Counted from the first letter of the stretch, positions 11,005 through 23,531 are shown. The stretch is 64,000 bases of DNA from Deinandra increscens subsp. villosa (GCA_039602395.1 JBCNJP010000025.1:49123980-49187979), one strand, 5' to 3'. The notes: a model not told the origin generated them from the letters alone. Numbers and translations: made by a program.

Positions 11005-11025
11005 TATATATATATATATATATAT
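11005..11025. repeat. (AT)n microsatellite, right part of Helitron target
   Basis: AT repeat directly abutting the 5' TC of the Helitron; the counterpart of the tract at 1-49. Confidence 0.85.
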
Positions 11026-13079
11026 TTCTTTTTGAAATTTAAAAAGTATTAGGGTTTTGGAGTGACTAAAAGAAAACAGGCATTTATACCGTGATGACTG
11101 ATTACTTATATTTTAAATGACACGATTGCGGATCCCCTTACACTGAACATTTAACCGAACATAATAAATGTGATCTTTAAACATCTCAATAATATTTATA
11201 AGGGTATTATAATATTTGGCTGCGTCAAACATATATTATTTATATAACAAATTGAAAAGGGTTGTCAATGACACAAACGCTACTGTTCAACACAGGTGTA
11301 CTTCAACTGTTTTCTTAATTAGACGGTGGAGTCTACGTGGTAGTGTTGGCGTTGTGGTGCGTACACCTGTAACTAATGTGTCCCTCCTCTAACATAAACA
11401 AGACATGTGAGGGAAAGAGAAAGAAGTTCAAATGTTATTTATCTTCTCCGACCCGATTCCCTTTTTTGTACAGCATACCTCTTGAATAATTTATGGCATA
11501 ATTTGTTCATTCTTAATGTCTACTCCTTCACTCTCTCTCCACCTAAGAAAACCGCCAACCTCCTCCAGTTCCATAAACTGTAAGTCACACCATCACCGAA
11601 ATCATATCCTTTGCGTTTGTCGGATCCACCTTCACAATTGTTGGGATCCATGTTCGCAATCTAACTCAACATCCTCCTCCTCATCCCATAAATAACTTCA
11701 CCTTCTCCCGCATAGCTAACCCCACATCCTCCTCCTCCTCCCGTTATACACCATCGTTACGGAAAACAAACACTCAAGTCTCAATGATGCATTAAGACGA
11801 CACTGATAACCCTAATTTCTAAAGCAAAAGAAGCGAGTGTGGCAAGAAATGTTAAACAAAACAAGCTAATGTTACAACTTGAAGATGCGCAGGTTGGTTT
11901 TTTCTTATTTCGACAGTGGCGGTGGCCTAAATCGAGTGATGATGGTGGAGAAGGGAGATTGATTACGTCGATTTTGAGGGTTTGAAATGAGGAAACCCTA
12001 ATCGATGAACACAAACAATGTTAAACAAAATAACCCTAAAATCAAACCTCTTAAACAACAAAGTTATACCAGATCTGAACAATACAATCGGAGAAACAGA
12101 GTGTGGCGCCAGTGTCCCTAATACGGCAACAAGTGAATGGTTCTGTAAATAATCGGCAAGTTTGGGTAGTTTGCGGCTATGCCAGTTTGCCAGAAAGGAT
12201 GATTGGACGACGTAAGTGATGAAATTAACATTTGATGTCCGGTGGCCTCGGTTGAAATAATGTAGAAAGGGATAAGACATTGAGAAACAAAATATATCAT
12301 TTAACACCCTATGTTAGTTTCATCGCTAAAACATAAGATGGAACTTATAAGATAAAGAAGACTCCACGTGGTAAAACCTGTTTTTATATATATAATAATA
12401 TTTTAGTAACTTTGTTTTACTCTCTTTCAACGGAAAAAAGAAAACATAAGATTTTATATTTCTAAATCTGTTATTTAACTTTATTGCATATTTAATAATA
12501 TTGAAAAAACTTTAAACTAATAATGACCTTATGAACGGGAAAACTTTAAAAAGTATGTTTTATATTTGTAAATTTGTTACTTAACTTTATTACGTATTCA
12601 ATACTGAAGAATATTTAAACTAATAATGACCTTATCTGAGTAGGATGTCTCTGACATACTTTTACCATGAAAATCGTTGTTTTCACACAGCAAGCTGACA
12701 AGAGTCCATGTCATAATGGATGAGGACTTCTTCTAGCACTGAAGAAAGTGTATTAAGCTGCCTCATTTAACTTTGTTCGATGGTTTCTGCCGTAAAGTGT
12801 ACATCGGTTTTGGACAACTCTCTTAGCAATAAAACCCGAACTCTCTTAACAATAAAACCCGAACTCTCTTAACAATAAAACCCGAAATCTCTTAACAATA
12901 AAACCCGTCGTACATCAATTTTGGACAACTCTCCCAACGAATAAAACCCGCCGCAACTCGTGGGGTCATTCTTCTCGTATATAACAAAAATGTTTGAGAT
13001 TACTAAAATATATATATACATATTTTTACCTTACATTTTTAAAGACTTAATCTTACAATACATGCAGTTTTGGCCTTAA
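11026..13079. other. Intergenic, no recognised gene
   Basis: AT-rich sequence with only short open frames that I do not recognise on either strand. It includes a pyrimidine-rich stretch near 11,520-11,760 and the tandem repeat listed separately. Confidence 0.6.
12817..12908. repeat. 23-bp tandem repeat, four copies
   Basis: Four head-to-tail copies of a 23-bp unit (12,817, 12,840, 12,863, 12,886), core CTCTTAACAATAAAACCC, with one or two changes per copy. A fifth degenerate copy begins near 12,925 and runs into CCCGCCGCAACTCGTGGGG, which resembles a decayed Helitron 3' end. Confidence 0.9.
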
Positions 13080-14628
13080 GATGATGTGGGTTGGCTCGGT
13101 GGAGCTTGGGTAGTAGAAGGAGTGGGCTGAGAGCCGAAGTCGATGAAGAAGAAGAAAGACTTAGATTCTTATAGAGACCATACCAGCACCTCCTGCTCTT
13201 CCGTCACCGATGTATGAGTCGTCCTCACCAATCGCTACTCCCTACTCATCGAAAAGTGTCCTAGACTTTACTAGCTATGATGATTAGGACACCGATGAGG
13301 ATCCCAACGAGCCTGCCTCATTTGACATGGATATCACTAGTGCTGACCATCCTGCATATGGAGATTCTATTGTTCTCACTCTGAGTCCATCACTCCCTCC
13401 TTCCCCTATGCATTCCCTTCTTTCCGCCCTTACCGAAGCACTCCCACCAGACCTCTCAAGATGTACACGGCGAGGAAATTGGTTATTCGTTGTTGTTTCT
13501 ATGTTACTGACTCTGCTACCCTTGTAATATCTCCCTGTAAAAGGTCTCGATCCCCTGAGCTTTGTATCCCCCGCTCTTCAGACCACACCTCGCTTCCTCC
13601 AAAGAAGTGAGTTCGCTTCAGTGATAGTACCTTTGAGCTCGGCGAGTCTTCTTCCACGCAGGGGCCAGAGAACCTCCAATCACCCCTCTTCCTCACCCTG
13701 AGATTGCTACTCCACCCCCTGTTTTACCTGGCATCCCTGTTGATGTTCTTGTATCATCCCTCCTCGATTACATTACTCGTAGAGACGATGAGATATGTCG
13801 TCTGCAGTCTGTCATCCAAACTCCCACCCCTCCTACCCTTGATGCTTCTCTCGAGGCCTGCATTATTGATCTAGAGGACCACATCACCTCGTTTAGCCAG
13901 GCATTGGATACACTTCATGATCACATGTCAGACACCAGTGGTGTAGCTGCCACTACCTTGTATCCGTTGAGGCCCTTGCAGCCAACACCCCATCCATGGA
14001 GACTTCACTTCCACCTTCAGGTTGTTACTCTCGATGATCACGTAGATTGAAGAGATCTTGACATTACTTGAGCGGGCGTGATTTTATTAGGAGATGTTTG
14101 ACATATGGGGCTCTGTGTACCCCTCATTTTGTGATGTATTATATCTTGTACCATTGTGGAATCGTGATTGTCCACCTGAAAAATATTTATGTTTTGTAAG
14201 AATTATTCTAGACAAGAATTTTGTATTATGATGTATGTTAATGTTTCTCTATTTAGTCACGTTATGAGGTTATGATTTATATATATGTGTGGTTGATGTA
14301 TGTCATGATGTGTTTGGTTATTGTTGTGGATGCCTTACTTTTATTTTACCCATGTGAAATTTAGAATCATGTTTAGACACCAAACGAGAACTAACCAAGA
14401 CCCTCCTCCTCCTCCACCTTTGCCCCTATGGATGTTGCCACCATTAAGTAACTTGTAATCCAGCTTGTAATTGAGGTTCTCGTTTCGCGCGAATGTTGAA
14501 CATTCGACTTCTTCTAACTGACGCCGAAAAGGATCCCCCGCTTGTAAGTTCAAAATTCGCATTGGATTGAAGACCAACTATTTAAATTGTGAAGGATTGT
14601 TTTCAAGAAGTTTTTTACTAACTTTGCA

Positions 14629-15795
14629 GGTGTACGAGAATGGTATCTACAAAGATTTCATGAATTGCAAACCCGTGCATTTCAAAGGCACTAAGGGCGC
14701 AGTTGACTGATTTGGTGGTTCGAAAAGACTGAATCTGTCTATCTATCTGCAACTGTCCAGATGAATACAAGGTCAAGTACGCCACTTGCACCTTCAGTGA
14801 GGGCATTTTTTTGTTGTGGAACTCTTATGCAGAAGCTCTCGGTCAAGACCTTGCCTACACCATGTCGTGGGACGACCTAAAATACGCATGCGAGATGAGT
14901 ACTGCCCTAGAGAAGAGTTACAACGTCTAGAAGTTGAGTTTTGGAATCTCACCATGATTGGTGCTGACATAGTTGGGTATACCTGATGTTTCCACGAGTT
15001 GACACACCTGTGCTCTACAATGGTAACCCCTCTTTGCAAGAAAATTGAGATGTGCATATGGGGACTCTCTCCCATTATTCAAGGAAACGCCATGTCATCT
15101 AACCCGATGAGCCTCCCGAGTGTTATGCATTTGGCTCACAGCTTGACCTATCAAGTCGTCCGCCAATGCACATCTTTTGCAAGGAAAGTTGCATAGTTTA
15201 AACGTGTTGTTATACCATCCACCTCCTCTAGTAGTGTGAAGGCTGACCACAAGCGCAAATGAGGTCACGATTGGAAGAAGAAGAACCCCTATAGAAGGCC
15301 TTATTGCTAAGGCCACTGAAGCCATCAAGGCTTATGCAGTTGTTACCCCCGCCTCTGATGCAAGAAAGAATGGTTACGCTAGCAATCTTCCCCCTGTGTA
15401 GCAAGGGCAACTTTCACCATACCCTGGATTGCAGTAACATCTATCGCAAGAACTGCAAGGCCAAAGGCTACATCTGCCGGGACTGTCCGAGTTGTACCAA
15501 CAAGACTTAGACGATAGGAACCTGTTATGAGTGCGAAAGTGCTGGTCACTTTAAGAGTGACTGTCCTAAACTGAAGAAACCAGGATCTGAGCCAGCCCGA
15601 GGAAGAGCGTTTATGCTAAATGCAACAGAAGCCCGACAGGATTCGCACACCGTTACGGGTACGTTTCTGTTAAATAACCAATATGCAATAGTTTTATTCG
15701 ACACCAGCACCGATAAAAGCTTTGTGTCAAGTGATTTTAGCCCTATTCTTAATATCACACCTAAGAGTTTAGACACTAAGTACTTAATTGAATAA
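14629..15795 (+). pseudogene. Gypsy gag and protease remnant
   Basis: Across shifting plus-strand frames one reads a retrotransposon capsid domain (YENGIYKDFMNCKPVHFKGT, EGIFLLWNS, EVEFWNL, CIWGLSPIIQGN), then two Cys/His knuckles (around 15,440-15,490 and CYECESAGHFKSDC near 15,528), then RGRAFMLNATEA and the protease segment TGTFLLNNQYAIVLFDTST. The family active site is usually DSG; here it is DTS. Stops interrupt gag near 14,707, 14,929 and 15,508, and the protease frame ends at 15,795. A gag N-terminal part probably reaches back to about 13,150. Pol resumes only after the solo LTR. Clearly non-functional. Confidence 0.82.
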
Positions 15796-16975
15796 TTGTT
15801 CTTTGGAACTCTTAAGAAATAGTTTTAACATAGACCTTCTACCCCTCCAACTCGGAAGCTTCGATGTGGTAGTAGGAATAGATTGGTTATCCGCAAATCG
15901 TGCAGAAATTATTTATCACGAGAAACTAGTCAAGATTCCCCTCGTCAACAATTAAATCCTGGCCGTTTAGGGAGAACGAAGTGGTACCAAGCTCCACTCC
16001 ATTTCGTGCATGAAGGCCCAGAAGTGTATGCGAAAGGGTTACCCTACCCTCCTACTGTAACACCTGGTTAATTCCGGTAAATCAGAGGGAAATTTTTCCA
16101 ATTAAAGAACTGGACTGTTGAGCCCAGTTAGGCCCGTTAGGCCCATTTAGAGATTTGCAGCCCAGTAGGGGCCCAATTCAAATACCTGATGTCCGGATAA
16201 GTTGTCAGAAGTATTCTGGGTGATTGTTATGCAACTGGAAATGTTGTGGAGCAATGAAAGCTGAATTCAGTGTAAACCGGCTAAGTTCGTTGTCTAATCG
16301 GTAAACGTGCCGGATAACCGGACGTTAATGTAAGTACGTTGGTTCGAGTGATTATGAGAATAGATATATTAACATGGACGTTAATATTTGTCAGAAAGTC
16401 TATTAAGATGTTTACATATGGTGTGTGCGAACGGAAACGGCAAACAGTGCTTAACACGCGTAAGTCACCGGTAGTGACGAAGGGGTCACTACGGCCGGAT
16501 TAGAGTGTCTGGAATGGCCATACACTTGATCATTGATGTTTTAATCGTTAGAAAGGATAACCGTAGGAAACGGTGCGAGAATTAGTGAAATTGGTAAACC
16601 GTTCGGTTACGCGAGAATAACCGAAATTGATCGTTTAATTGTTTAAGATGGTTTTAACGACTCTGTGGAGTTATATATATTCTTTAAGTGTTTATTAAGA
16701 ATTACAGTCGTCATGATATATTCGGTTCGAGAAACGGAGGTAAACAGTCTACGCGCCCGTATACGCGCTTTATACCGCGTGTTTAACTGAATATTCACCA
16801 AATTATATTTAATCTGACATTTTAAATATTTTAAGAATGATTTTGAGGCTTTTCATAATATTTCAGTCATGTCGGGATTATCGTGATATATTTTTGAGGC
16901 ATTTACAGTTTAACGTTTCGAATATCACGGTATAATACTTGCGTATCTGACTTTTGTCCACCTAAAAACCCTACA

Positions 16976-16984
16976 TATATAAAG
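16976..16984 (+). promoter_or_regulatory. Putative LTR TATA box
   Basis: TATATAAAG about 920 bp into the solo LTR, followed within 60 bp by a pyrimidine-rich start region and a GC-rich block; position and context fit the U3/R boundary of a long LTR. Confidence 0.5.
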
Positions 16985-18009
16985 GGGTCCTTAACCCTTT
17001 TCCTTTTCATTTGAAGTGCAGCCCCACACACACTTGTGTGTGCTCGAGAGAAAGAGACCGAGAGAAGGGGGAGACCCCGTTTTTCCGGCCACCAAATCCG
17101 GCCAAGGCCGGCGGCGCTACGGCGGTCCCACGGTGGCGTACGGCGGCGACCTCGGCTTTTCTCCCCTCTTTTCTTCTCCCCTTCTTCCCTGGTTCCATAC
17201 CCATTCCCTCCGAGTGTTTTCTGGTCGCGAGCAGCTCGTCCAGGTGGCGACAACCACGATTTCCGGCAGCGGCGGGTAGGGTTCCGCCGCATAGCGGCGA
17301 CGGCGCCCCTTTTTCTACCCATCTCGCGACTCCGGCGACCTCCATGTGTCGCGATTCCAACTAAGGTAAGCTCGAGATGGGGATTCCGACCTGTATATTG
17401 TTTTATTTTGTGTTTGTTACTCCTTCTAAGTCCCGATTTAAACATGCATGGCTAGATCTGAGCAAGAGGATGATGGTGGATGATGGTTCATGACTGTGGG
17501 AAGTCGACCGGCGGCGGCCATGGCCTCCGGCCGCCGTGACAGTCTCGAGAATGGTGATGGTTGACTGATTTTGGCCATAATGCTTGTAGAAAAATGTTTG
17601 GGTGGTGTTTGGATACATTTGGGGCTAAACTGAGTCAGCTCCGTGCCGAGTCAACTGAGTAAACTCGGTGAACGAGTCTGGTCAACAGGTTTGACTGGTC
17701 AAACATGGTCAAACTCAGAAACCGACTTCGGATTATTGTTTGTGGCGAAAAACCCTGTGGAAAGGACTATCTACTCGTTTGATTCAGACAACGTTGCGTT
17801 ATACGGTTAACCGGGTCCGGGTTTGCAAACCGACCGGAAGGTATAACCGTGTTCGTTACTTGGTTCGAATTATAGTAATATTGGATACGCGTTGTGTGAG
17901 GAACGTTTAGTAATACAAAAGTATATTGTATTTAAATGATGATAACAAAGAAAAATATATATAAAGTATCGGTTGTCGTTTAAGGATAATAAAATCATAA
18001 GTTTATGAT

Positions 18010-18575
18010 TAAGTGAGGTTATCATTTTATATAAATAAAAACCACGGTTTTGTTGATAGCAAAAATTATGAGCCTTTGAAATTAAAATATACGATATCAT
18101 GTAATAAAACCTATGATTTTATGTGGATTATAAATGGGTTAACATATATATATATAAGTTATCATTTTATGTAATAAAAATATAGTTTTGTGATAACAAA
18201 TATTATAAGATTATGTAGATGAACAATATCATTTTATGTTAATAAAATGTATGATTTCATGTAATAAAATGTATCATTTTATGTTAATGAAACCTATCAT
18301 TTCATGTGAAATATAAACTGAGTAAACCTATATATAAAAGCTATCATTTTATGTAAAACTCTATAAGGTTTTATAGAAGATAAAACCAAATGGAAACGAG
18401 AGATTTTATAAATATATGACATCCGGTTTCGGAGAATATATAAGTTATGATTTTCCGTTAAGACGAAGTCATGATTTTATATACACAAAACTATGATTTT
18501 ATGCTACAAAAGTTATCATTTTATGTAAGCAATTTTATGATTTTATGTAAACAAGTTTATGATTTTATGTGGACA
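18010..18575. repeat. ATGATTTTATGTAA-like motif field in solo LTR
   Basis: About thirteen copies of TAT(C/G)ATTTTATGT(A/T)A and close variants, irregularly spaced 20-100 bp apart (for example near 18,159, 18,228, 18,270, 18,340, 18,511, 18,535, 18,557). Confidence 0.85.
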
Positions 18576-19975
18576 AAAGCTACGCTTTCACCTTTATAAG
18601 AGTCATAACATCATAAGAAACGTAATCGAATAAGTATCTATGTTTAGATATTTAAGTTATGACTTCGGGAAATATTCTAAGGATAATAAAATATAACTCG
18701 TTCGCGTTCCGAGAGTTTCGTTAGATAATAATCTATCAATCAAGTCACACGGTTGTATTGCCATTGAGGGCAATACCACCGTGTCAGACAGAAACTGCCT
18801 ATTTAGAAATAGATAGATAAATACGATCGTATCCGGGTTAAGCCGTATGACTGTATTGGGACATCCGGTCGTATCGGGACTTCAACCTACGAACGCATCG
18901 TATATTTTGGGCGCGGAGCACAACCGAGCCTAACCAGTATTATTGTTGTGTTAAATTAAAGGTACCTATGTTTGTTTAGGTCATCAGATTCTCCGAGCTT
19001 GATGAATTGTCGAGCAATTGCCTAACCTTCCATTTGGATGCTGGACTGACTGTGAGTTGTAGTTTCCCCTTTTGCTTAACTGTTTTTGGGGTGCATATGA
19101 ACCTTGTCAAACGTTGTTTTGTTGTTTTGTTTGTGGATACTGTGCCATGTTTGATATCTTGCTTGTGGTACCGGCGGAATCCCACCGCGTTTGTTTGCGG
19201 TACCAGCGGTTCTCACCGCGTTTGGGAAGCTTTTCAGGTCAATTTAGGCCGTTTGTTGTGTTCCCGAGATGGGAGCAGGCCACGAGGCATATGCGTATCC
19301 TCACAGCTGTGTAGGTAGACCAGGTGTCGCGTACCCGTTGTTTGGGCCCCTTTTTGGTTACTTGGTTACTTGTGATTGGTTGAACGGGTGACGTCGTATA
19401 TGTTTGAAACATAAGGGACTCGGGAAAGTCGCTCCGAGTTTGCTCCGATTGCTGGTTTGACCTTTGGTTGGTATTGTAACAGGCACAGTATTATTTTGAT
19501 TTGTTGTGGATTATTTTGGAGTCAACTGCTACGACTCACCAACAACGTTTGTTGTTGACGTATTTTTGGTTCATATGCAGGTAAGTAACTACAGGGATGA
19601 CTGGAAGGACAGGCAGGGTTTAGCTAGACTTGTTGTGTGCAAGACCTAGCAGTTGGGGTAGCCTAAGTTCGCGATCTACTGTTTCGGTCTACGGTGTTGT
19701 ACCAGTCTTGGAGTAACCTGGGCCTCAATGAAACGCAGAGAATACAATAGTGCACCACAGAGATTACAAACTGTAGCCCTCTCTAAGGTGATGGACGCTT
19801 GGGTATGTCCCGTCGTTTCATTGCTGGACTGGTCGGCCCGTGCTGAGATGAGGTATCTGTTTGCTTCTGCGTGTTCTGATACGGGTAGACGGTCCCACAC
19901 CCTCCTTGCGGTGGCGGCCGCGGAGTGGGGTGTGACACCTACCGCATGTTTCCACCAAGAAACCTTAAGAAAGAA

Positions 19976-21210
19976 AAGTCAAAGATGTTCCAGTTGTTCA
20001 GGAATTCTCCGATGTGTTTCCAGAAGACCTACCTGGCCTACCCCCAACTAGACAGGTGGAATTTCAGAACAATCTAGTGCCACGAGCCGCCCCAGTCGCC
20101 CGATCCCCGTATCGTTTAGCTCCCTCTGAAATGAAAGAGTTGTCGAACCAATTATAAGAACTTCTCAACAAAGGGCCTCATAAGACCGAGCGTTTCCCCC
20201 ATGGGAGCCCCTGTCTTATTTGTCAAGAAGAAAGACGGATTTTCTGTATGTGTATCAACTACCGCTGATAGTGAAGAACCGGTATCCCCTCCCGAGGATC
20301 GATGATCTGTCTGATCAACTTCAAGGGTCAAGCTTCTACTCCAAGATTGACCTACGATCCGGATACCACCAGATGAGAGTTCGAGAAGAGGATGTAGTCA
20401 AGACAACTTTTAGGACTTGTTACGGCCACTACGAGTTCCTTGTCATGTCTTTCGGGTTAACCAATGCGCCTGCTGTATTCATGGACCTCATGAATCGCGT
20501 GTGTAAACCCTATCTGGATAAGTTCATTGTCATGTTCATCGATGACATCCTGATCTACTCCCGTAGTAAGGAAGAAAACGAGCAACACCTCAAGGTCATC
20601 ATGGAATTGCAAAGAAAGGAGAAGCTGTACGCCAAATTTTCAAAGTGCAAACCTTGGATTCGGGAAGTACACTTCTTGGCCATGTTATCAACGACCTTCG
20701 TATTCATGTTGACCCCTCGAAGATTGAAGCAATCAAAAGCTAGAGCCCTCGGACAACCCCATCTGAGATACAACAATTTCTTGGCCTCACTAGCTATTAC
20801 CGTAGGTTCATCGAGAACTTCTCCAAAATAGCCCAACACCTGACTGCTCTGATCCAAAAGGAAAAGAAATTCATCTGGGACGACAAACTCAAGGAAGCCT
20901 TCTAGACTCAGAAGCAAAAGTTGTGCGATGCACCCATTCTAACCCTACCTAAGGGAAACAACGATTTCTACGTATACTATGACGCATCTCATCAGGTTTT
21001 AGGATGCGTGTTGATGCAACGTGAGAAGGTGATAGCCTACGCATCACGCCAGTTGAAAGTTCAGGAAAAGAACTATACCACTCACGACCTAGAACTCGGC
21101 GTCGTAGTATTCGCTCTTAAGATATGGAGACATTACCTATATGGCACGGAATGTAAAATCTTCACATATCACGAAAGCCTCCAGCATATCTTGACCAGAA
21201 AGAGCTGAAT
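19976..21210 (+). pseudogene. Gypsy reverse transcriptase and RNase H remnant
   Basis: Begins with QEFSDVFPEDLPGLPPTRQVEF and the RT entry region APVARSPYRLAPSEMKEL, then a stop and frameshift near 20,155. It resumes in frame from about 20,268 with KNRYPLPRIDDL, IDLRSGYHQMRVREED, FGLTNAPAVF and the catalytic FIDDIL (about 20,537-20,554). A frameshift near 20,690 separates the connection domain. RNase H is open from 20,921 to 21,208 (YYDASHQVLG, YTTHDLELGVVVFALKIWRHYLYG) but its last acidic site reads FTYHESL where relatives have FTDHKSL. Order, orientation and spacing fit gypsy pol. Not functional. Confidence 0.85.
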
Positions 21211-21479
21211 ATGAGACAATGAAAATGGTTCGAGCTGCTTTGAGATTATGAATGTGGGATCTTAACCACCCTAGGAAGGAAAACGTTGTAGCAGGTGCCT
21301 TAAGTTGAAAGGAGCGTATAAAGCCTATCCGAGTCCGATCTCTTGCTTTAACCATCCACACTGGTCTCCCGTCTAAGATTCATGAAGCCCAGCTAGAAGC
21401 TCTTAAGGAAGAAAACGTCAGAGCCGAATGCCTGCGTGGTATGGACCGTCAATTCGAGATCAAGACTGACAGTGCCAGT

Positions 21480-22196
21480 TACTTCATGAATAGACTTTGA
21501 GTACCCATGTACGGAGACATCAAAAACCTAGTCATGGATGACGCCCACAAATCTAAGTATTCAATCCACCCTGGTGTTGACAAAATGTACCACGGATTGC
21601 GAGAGCTCTACTGGTGGCCTAACATTGAGATGGAAGTTGCCACCTATGTTGGTAATGCCTGAAAAGTGCAAAGGTTAAAGCAGAATATAAGAAACCTTCT
21701 ATTCTGCTCGTCTAGCCAGTAATTCCCGAGTGGAAGTGGGAACGAACTGCAATGGATTTTATCACCAAGTTATCGAAAGCTGAAGTGGAAATGATATGAT
21801 TTGGGTCATCATAGATCGATTAACAGAGTCTGCGCATTTCCTAGCCATGAAGGAACATGATTCCATGGAACGACTAACTAAACTCTATTTGAAAGAGATC
21901 TTCAGCCGTCATGGGACTCCCATCTCAATCATTTCTGACAGAGATAGATGTTTCATGTCTAAGTTCTGGAAGTCATTGAACGACACCAAGTCGTTGAAAC
22001 CCTTCACCTTGTGGAGGAACATGCCGAAATCGTCAACCGTGAAGTTAAGAAGCTGAAGCAAAGCCGAATGCCTATCGTCAAAGTTCGATGGAACTCCTGC
22101 CGAGGATCAGAGTTCACTTGGGAACGCGAAGACCAGTTTCGGTCCAAGTATCCTCATATCTTCCCTAACAAAGCTCCTGCAGATGATGCAGCCTGA
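21480..22196 (+). pseudogene. Gypsy integrase remnant with internal deletion
   Basis: A degraded zinc domain (HPGVDKMYHGLRELYWWPN, with the two Cys lost) precedes the core fragment IWVIIDRLTESAHFLAM...RHGTPISIISDRDRCFMSKFW. Directly afterwards (junction near 21,985) the sequence jumps to the element's C-terminal end: EEHAEIVNREVKKLKQSRMP, VKVRWNS, EFTWEREDQ, stop at 22,196. The stretch holding the third catalytic residue and the rest of the core is missing, so an internal deletion of several hundred bases or more is inferred. Confidence 0.82.
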
Positions 22197-23102
22197 ATTT
22201 CGAGACGAAATTCTCTCAATTAGGGGAGAATGTGACAACCCGTAAGTTTCCCAAGTCAAATTTTGTAAATAACTGTTTAATTAACCGTTAACTGTGCATA
22301 TATATATGTGTGTGTTTAATTAACGTAAATATCATGTTATGCAAATCATTTAATAGTCTTGACGTGACCCTCACGATAATTTGGTAACTGCCCGTTAATG
22401 ATAACGAGATAATACTCATTATTACTAGAACTTTAATAATAAAAAAATAAAATAAATAAATATATAAAGAAATAAACAAATATAAAAAGAATTTTATATT
22501 TACCCGTCACCTTTGTAGTATTATATAAATACGTACAAAACCCACGATCAGCGGACGTCAAAATATTTTATAAACAATAACATTCATTTAATTATTTATC
22601 GAATACATCCAATATTAACACATTTAACGTTACACGTTTATATAACAGGAAAACTTTAAGTTTTAATTTAATCAAACAACGAAATGTTTTTTTTTATCAC
22701 CAATCACCATTTGTAATATTTATTATCAAAACTTGTGTAGCATAAACTCCTCGTATCCGACCCGCCTATCAAAAATCCGGTCAGTGACCCGTTGCATGGT
22801 CTGTCACCCTCCCCATGCATGTCTGCCACCACCACCCGTCGACTCGTCGCCACCCGACTCAAACCTGACGCCAATCATCTCCTCTCCATCGGTTTTTATA
22901 AATCAAACCCACACCAAATACTACCACTTGATTTTATTTAAACCTCCTAAACTAACTTATAACCAAAAGTTCCTAACCAATTAACCTACACCATCTAATC
23001 CATCTTACAGAACCTTACACCTCGCATCACCTTACACTCGTCACCACCTTAACCTAGTTGTACTACACCACCATCCACCACACAAAATATTTAGACTCCT
23101 CT

Positions 23103-23119
23103 CCCCCCCCCCCCCCCCC
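23103..23119. repeat. Poly-C tract
   Basis: Seventeen consecutive C residues 16 bases left of the TRIM. Confidence 0.95.
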
Positions 23120-23134
23120 TCCTATGAACCGGCT

Positions 23135-23531
23135 TGTAACATCCCACATTGGTGGGGAGGGGAACTAAGCATGCCTTTATAAGGGTGTGGATACCTCCCC
23201 TACCAAGACGCGTTTTAAATCCGTGAGGGGCGGATGCCTGAGGGCATGCCGGCTGCCAAAGCGGACAATATCTTGGTGCGACGGGCCTGGGCTGTTACAG
23301 ATGGTATCAGAGCCGGTCGTCGGCCAGTGTGCCAGCGAGGACGCTGGTCCCCTAAGGGGGGAGGATTGTAACATCCCACATTGGTGGGGAGGGGAACTAA
23401 GCATGCCTTTATAAGGGTGTGGATACCTCCCCTACCAAGACGCGTTTTAAATCCGTGAGGGGCGGATGCCTGAGGGCATGCCGGCTGCCAAAGCGGACAA
23501 TATCTTGGTACGACGGGCCTGTGCTGTTACA
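23135..23531 (+). mobile_element. Complete TRIM (miniature LTR retrotransposon)
   Basis: Two 165-bp LTRs (23,135-23,299 and 23,367-23,531), both starting TGTAACATCCCACATTGG and ending CTGTTACA, differ at two positions. The 67-bp interior has a primer site TGGTATCAGAGC (23,302-23,313) and a purine tract AAGGGGGGAGGAT (23,354-23,366). The duplication CGGCT flanks it (23,130-23,134 and 23,532-23,536). No coding capacity, so it must move with proteins made elsewhere. Confidence 0.96.

Larger units (their letters stand above)
16056..19937 (+). mobile_element. Solo LTR of a gypsy element, 3.9 kb
   Basis: Begins TGTAACACC and ends GGTGTGACA, with a perfect 5-bp duplication CCTAC on both sides (16,051-16,055 and 19,938-19,942). 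It separates two pieces of one gypsy pol: the left side ends after GIDWLSANRAEI...KGYP, and the right side resumes with QEFSDVFPEDLPGLPP. No second LTR, primer site or coding region is present between the ends, so recombination between the two LTRs has most likely removed the body. Inside are a TATA box (TATATAAAG, 16,976-16,984), a GC-rich block (about 17,010-17,360) and an AT-rich motif field. Confidence 0.87.

Noticed and set aside
11781..12307. Minus-strand frames of 60-114 codons
   Set aside because: They overlap each other in different frames and show no recognisable motif; no splice or promoter support.
17003..17455. Four overlapping frames of 87-180 codons in the solo LTR
   Set aside because: They overlap on both strands in GC-rich DNA where stops are rare, and none has a recognisable domain.
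23302..23313. tRNA gene fragment (TGGTATCAGAGC), also at 8,477, 35,903 and 60,299
   Set aside because: Each copy follows an LTR directly, so these are primer binding sites and not tRNA genes.
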